From CAZTAK01 sp964611585 (GTDB lineage: Bacteria; Pseudomonadota; Alphaproteobacteria; SHVP01): 6,303 nucleotides of DNA. The translations under genes were made by a program, and so were the position numbers. The notes under the pieces were generated by a model. That model was not told the DNA's origin. It ran no database searches and was given only the letters and a program-made list of their open reading frames with translations. The stretch is from contig CAZTAK010000105.1 in assembly GCA_964611585.1 (NCBI GenBank), forward strand, positions 1 through 6,303. Reading direction: 5' to 3'. Shown piece after piece: positions 6,204 to 6,303 of this stretch; the first letter of the stretch is position 1, and every line of letters starts with the position of its first letter.

Positions 6204-6277
6204 CGCCGCACAAGGATTCGCATACGCAGGATCGGCGAGTTTGCGTGGGCTCGCGATTGATCGGAAAAAGCCCGTCG

Positions 6278-6296
6278 GATTCTGAGCTTTAGAATC
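6278..6296. repeat. small inverted repeat at the right edge
   Basis: GATTCT (6278-6283) and AGAATC (6291-6296) form a perfect 6-bp stem with a 7-nt loop. It lies upstream of the operon in apparently non-coding DNA (6204-6303), where no gene was found. It may belong to the end of an upstream unit cut off by the window. Confidence 0.35.
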
Positions 6297-6303
6297 ATTT
6301 CAA

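Overview
The window is a compact, G+C-rich stretch with coding almost entirely on the minus strand. It reads like an alphaproteobacterium of Rhizobiales or Rhodospirillales type. The pointers are the strongly GC-biased third codon positions, a secreted DUF1194/von Willebrand-A-like protein (a family best known from Alphaproteobacteria) and an AGAGCTTTTC-type palindrome in the intergenic DNA. No rRNA, tRNA, transposase, integrase or CRISPR array was seen. The genus cannot be read from this sequence.

Layout in the direction of transcription (right to left): a short upstream region with a possible promoter (about 6175-6203); an amidohydrolase-2 family protein (6080-5154); a bicupin (5157-4309) whose ATG overlaps the amidohydrolase stop by 4 nt; a second, DUF4437/ChrR-like bicupin (4306-3464) 2 nt further on; an acyl-CoA synthetase (3449-1869) 14 nt further on; a 182-nt non-coding gap with a C8 tract and a 12-bp palindrome; a small carboxymuconolactone-decarboxylase-like (CMD-like) protein (1686-1282); and an acetoacetate-decarboxylase-like (ADC-like) protein (1240-425). 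Two inverted repeats follow (381-424 and 323-364). The window ends inside a DUF1194 protein that starts with GTG at 286 and runs off the left edge; it looks unrelated to the cluster.

The six central genes look like one catabolic locus. The ligase would make a CoA thioester of a carboxylic acid. The other five proteins belong to families that do decarboxylation, retro-aldol, hydrolysis, isomerisation or ring-cleavage chemistry on small, often aromatic or alicyclic, acids. The substrate cannot be deduced. No transporter, regulator, thiolase or ring hydroxylase lies in the window, so the pathway is probably only partly captured.

The most striking property is that several of these enzymes lack the hallmark catalytic residues of their families. 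The amidohydrolase lacks the HxH metal motif. The ADC-like protein lacks the Schiff-base lysine. The CMD-like protein lacks both cysteines and the histidine. In the two bicupins only the outer lobes keep plausible metal ligands. This fits a pathway built from divergent, largely uncharacterised subfamilies.
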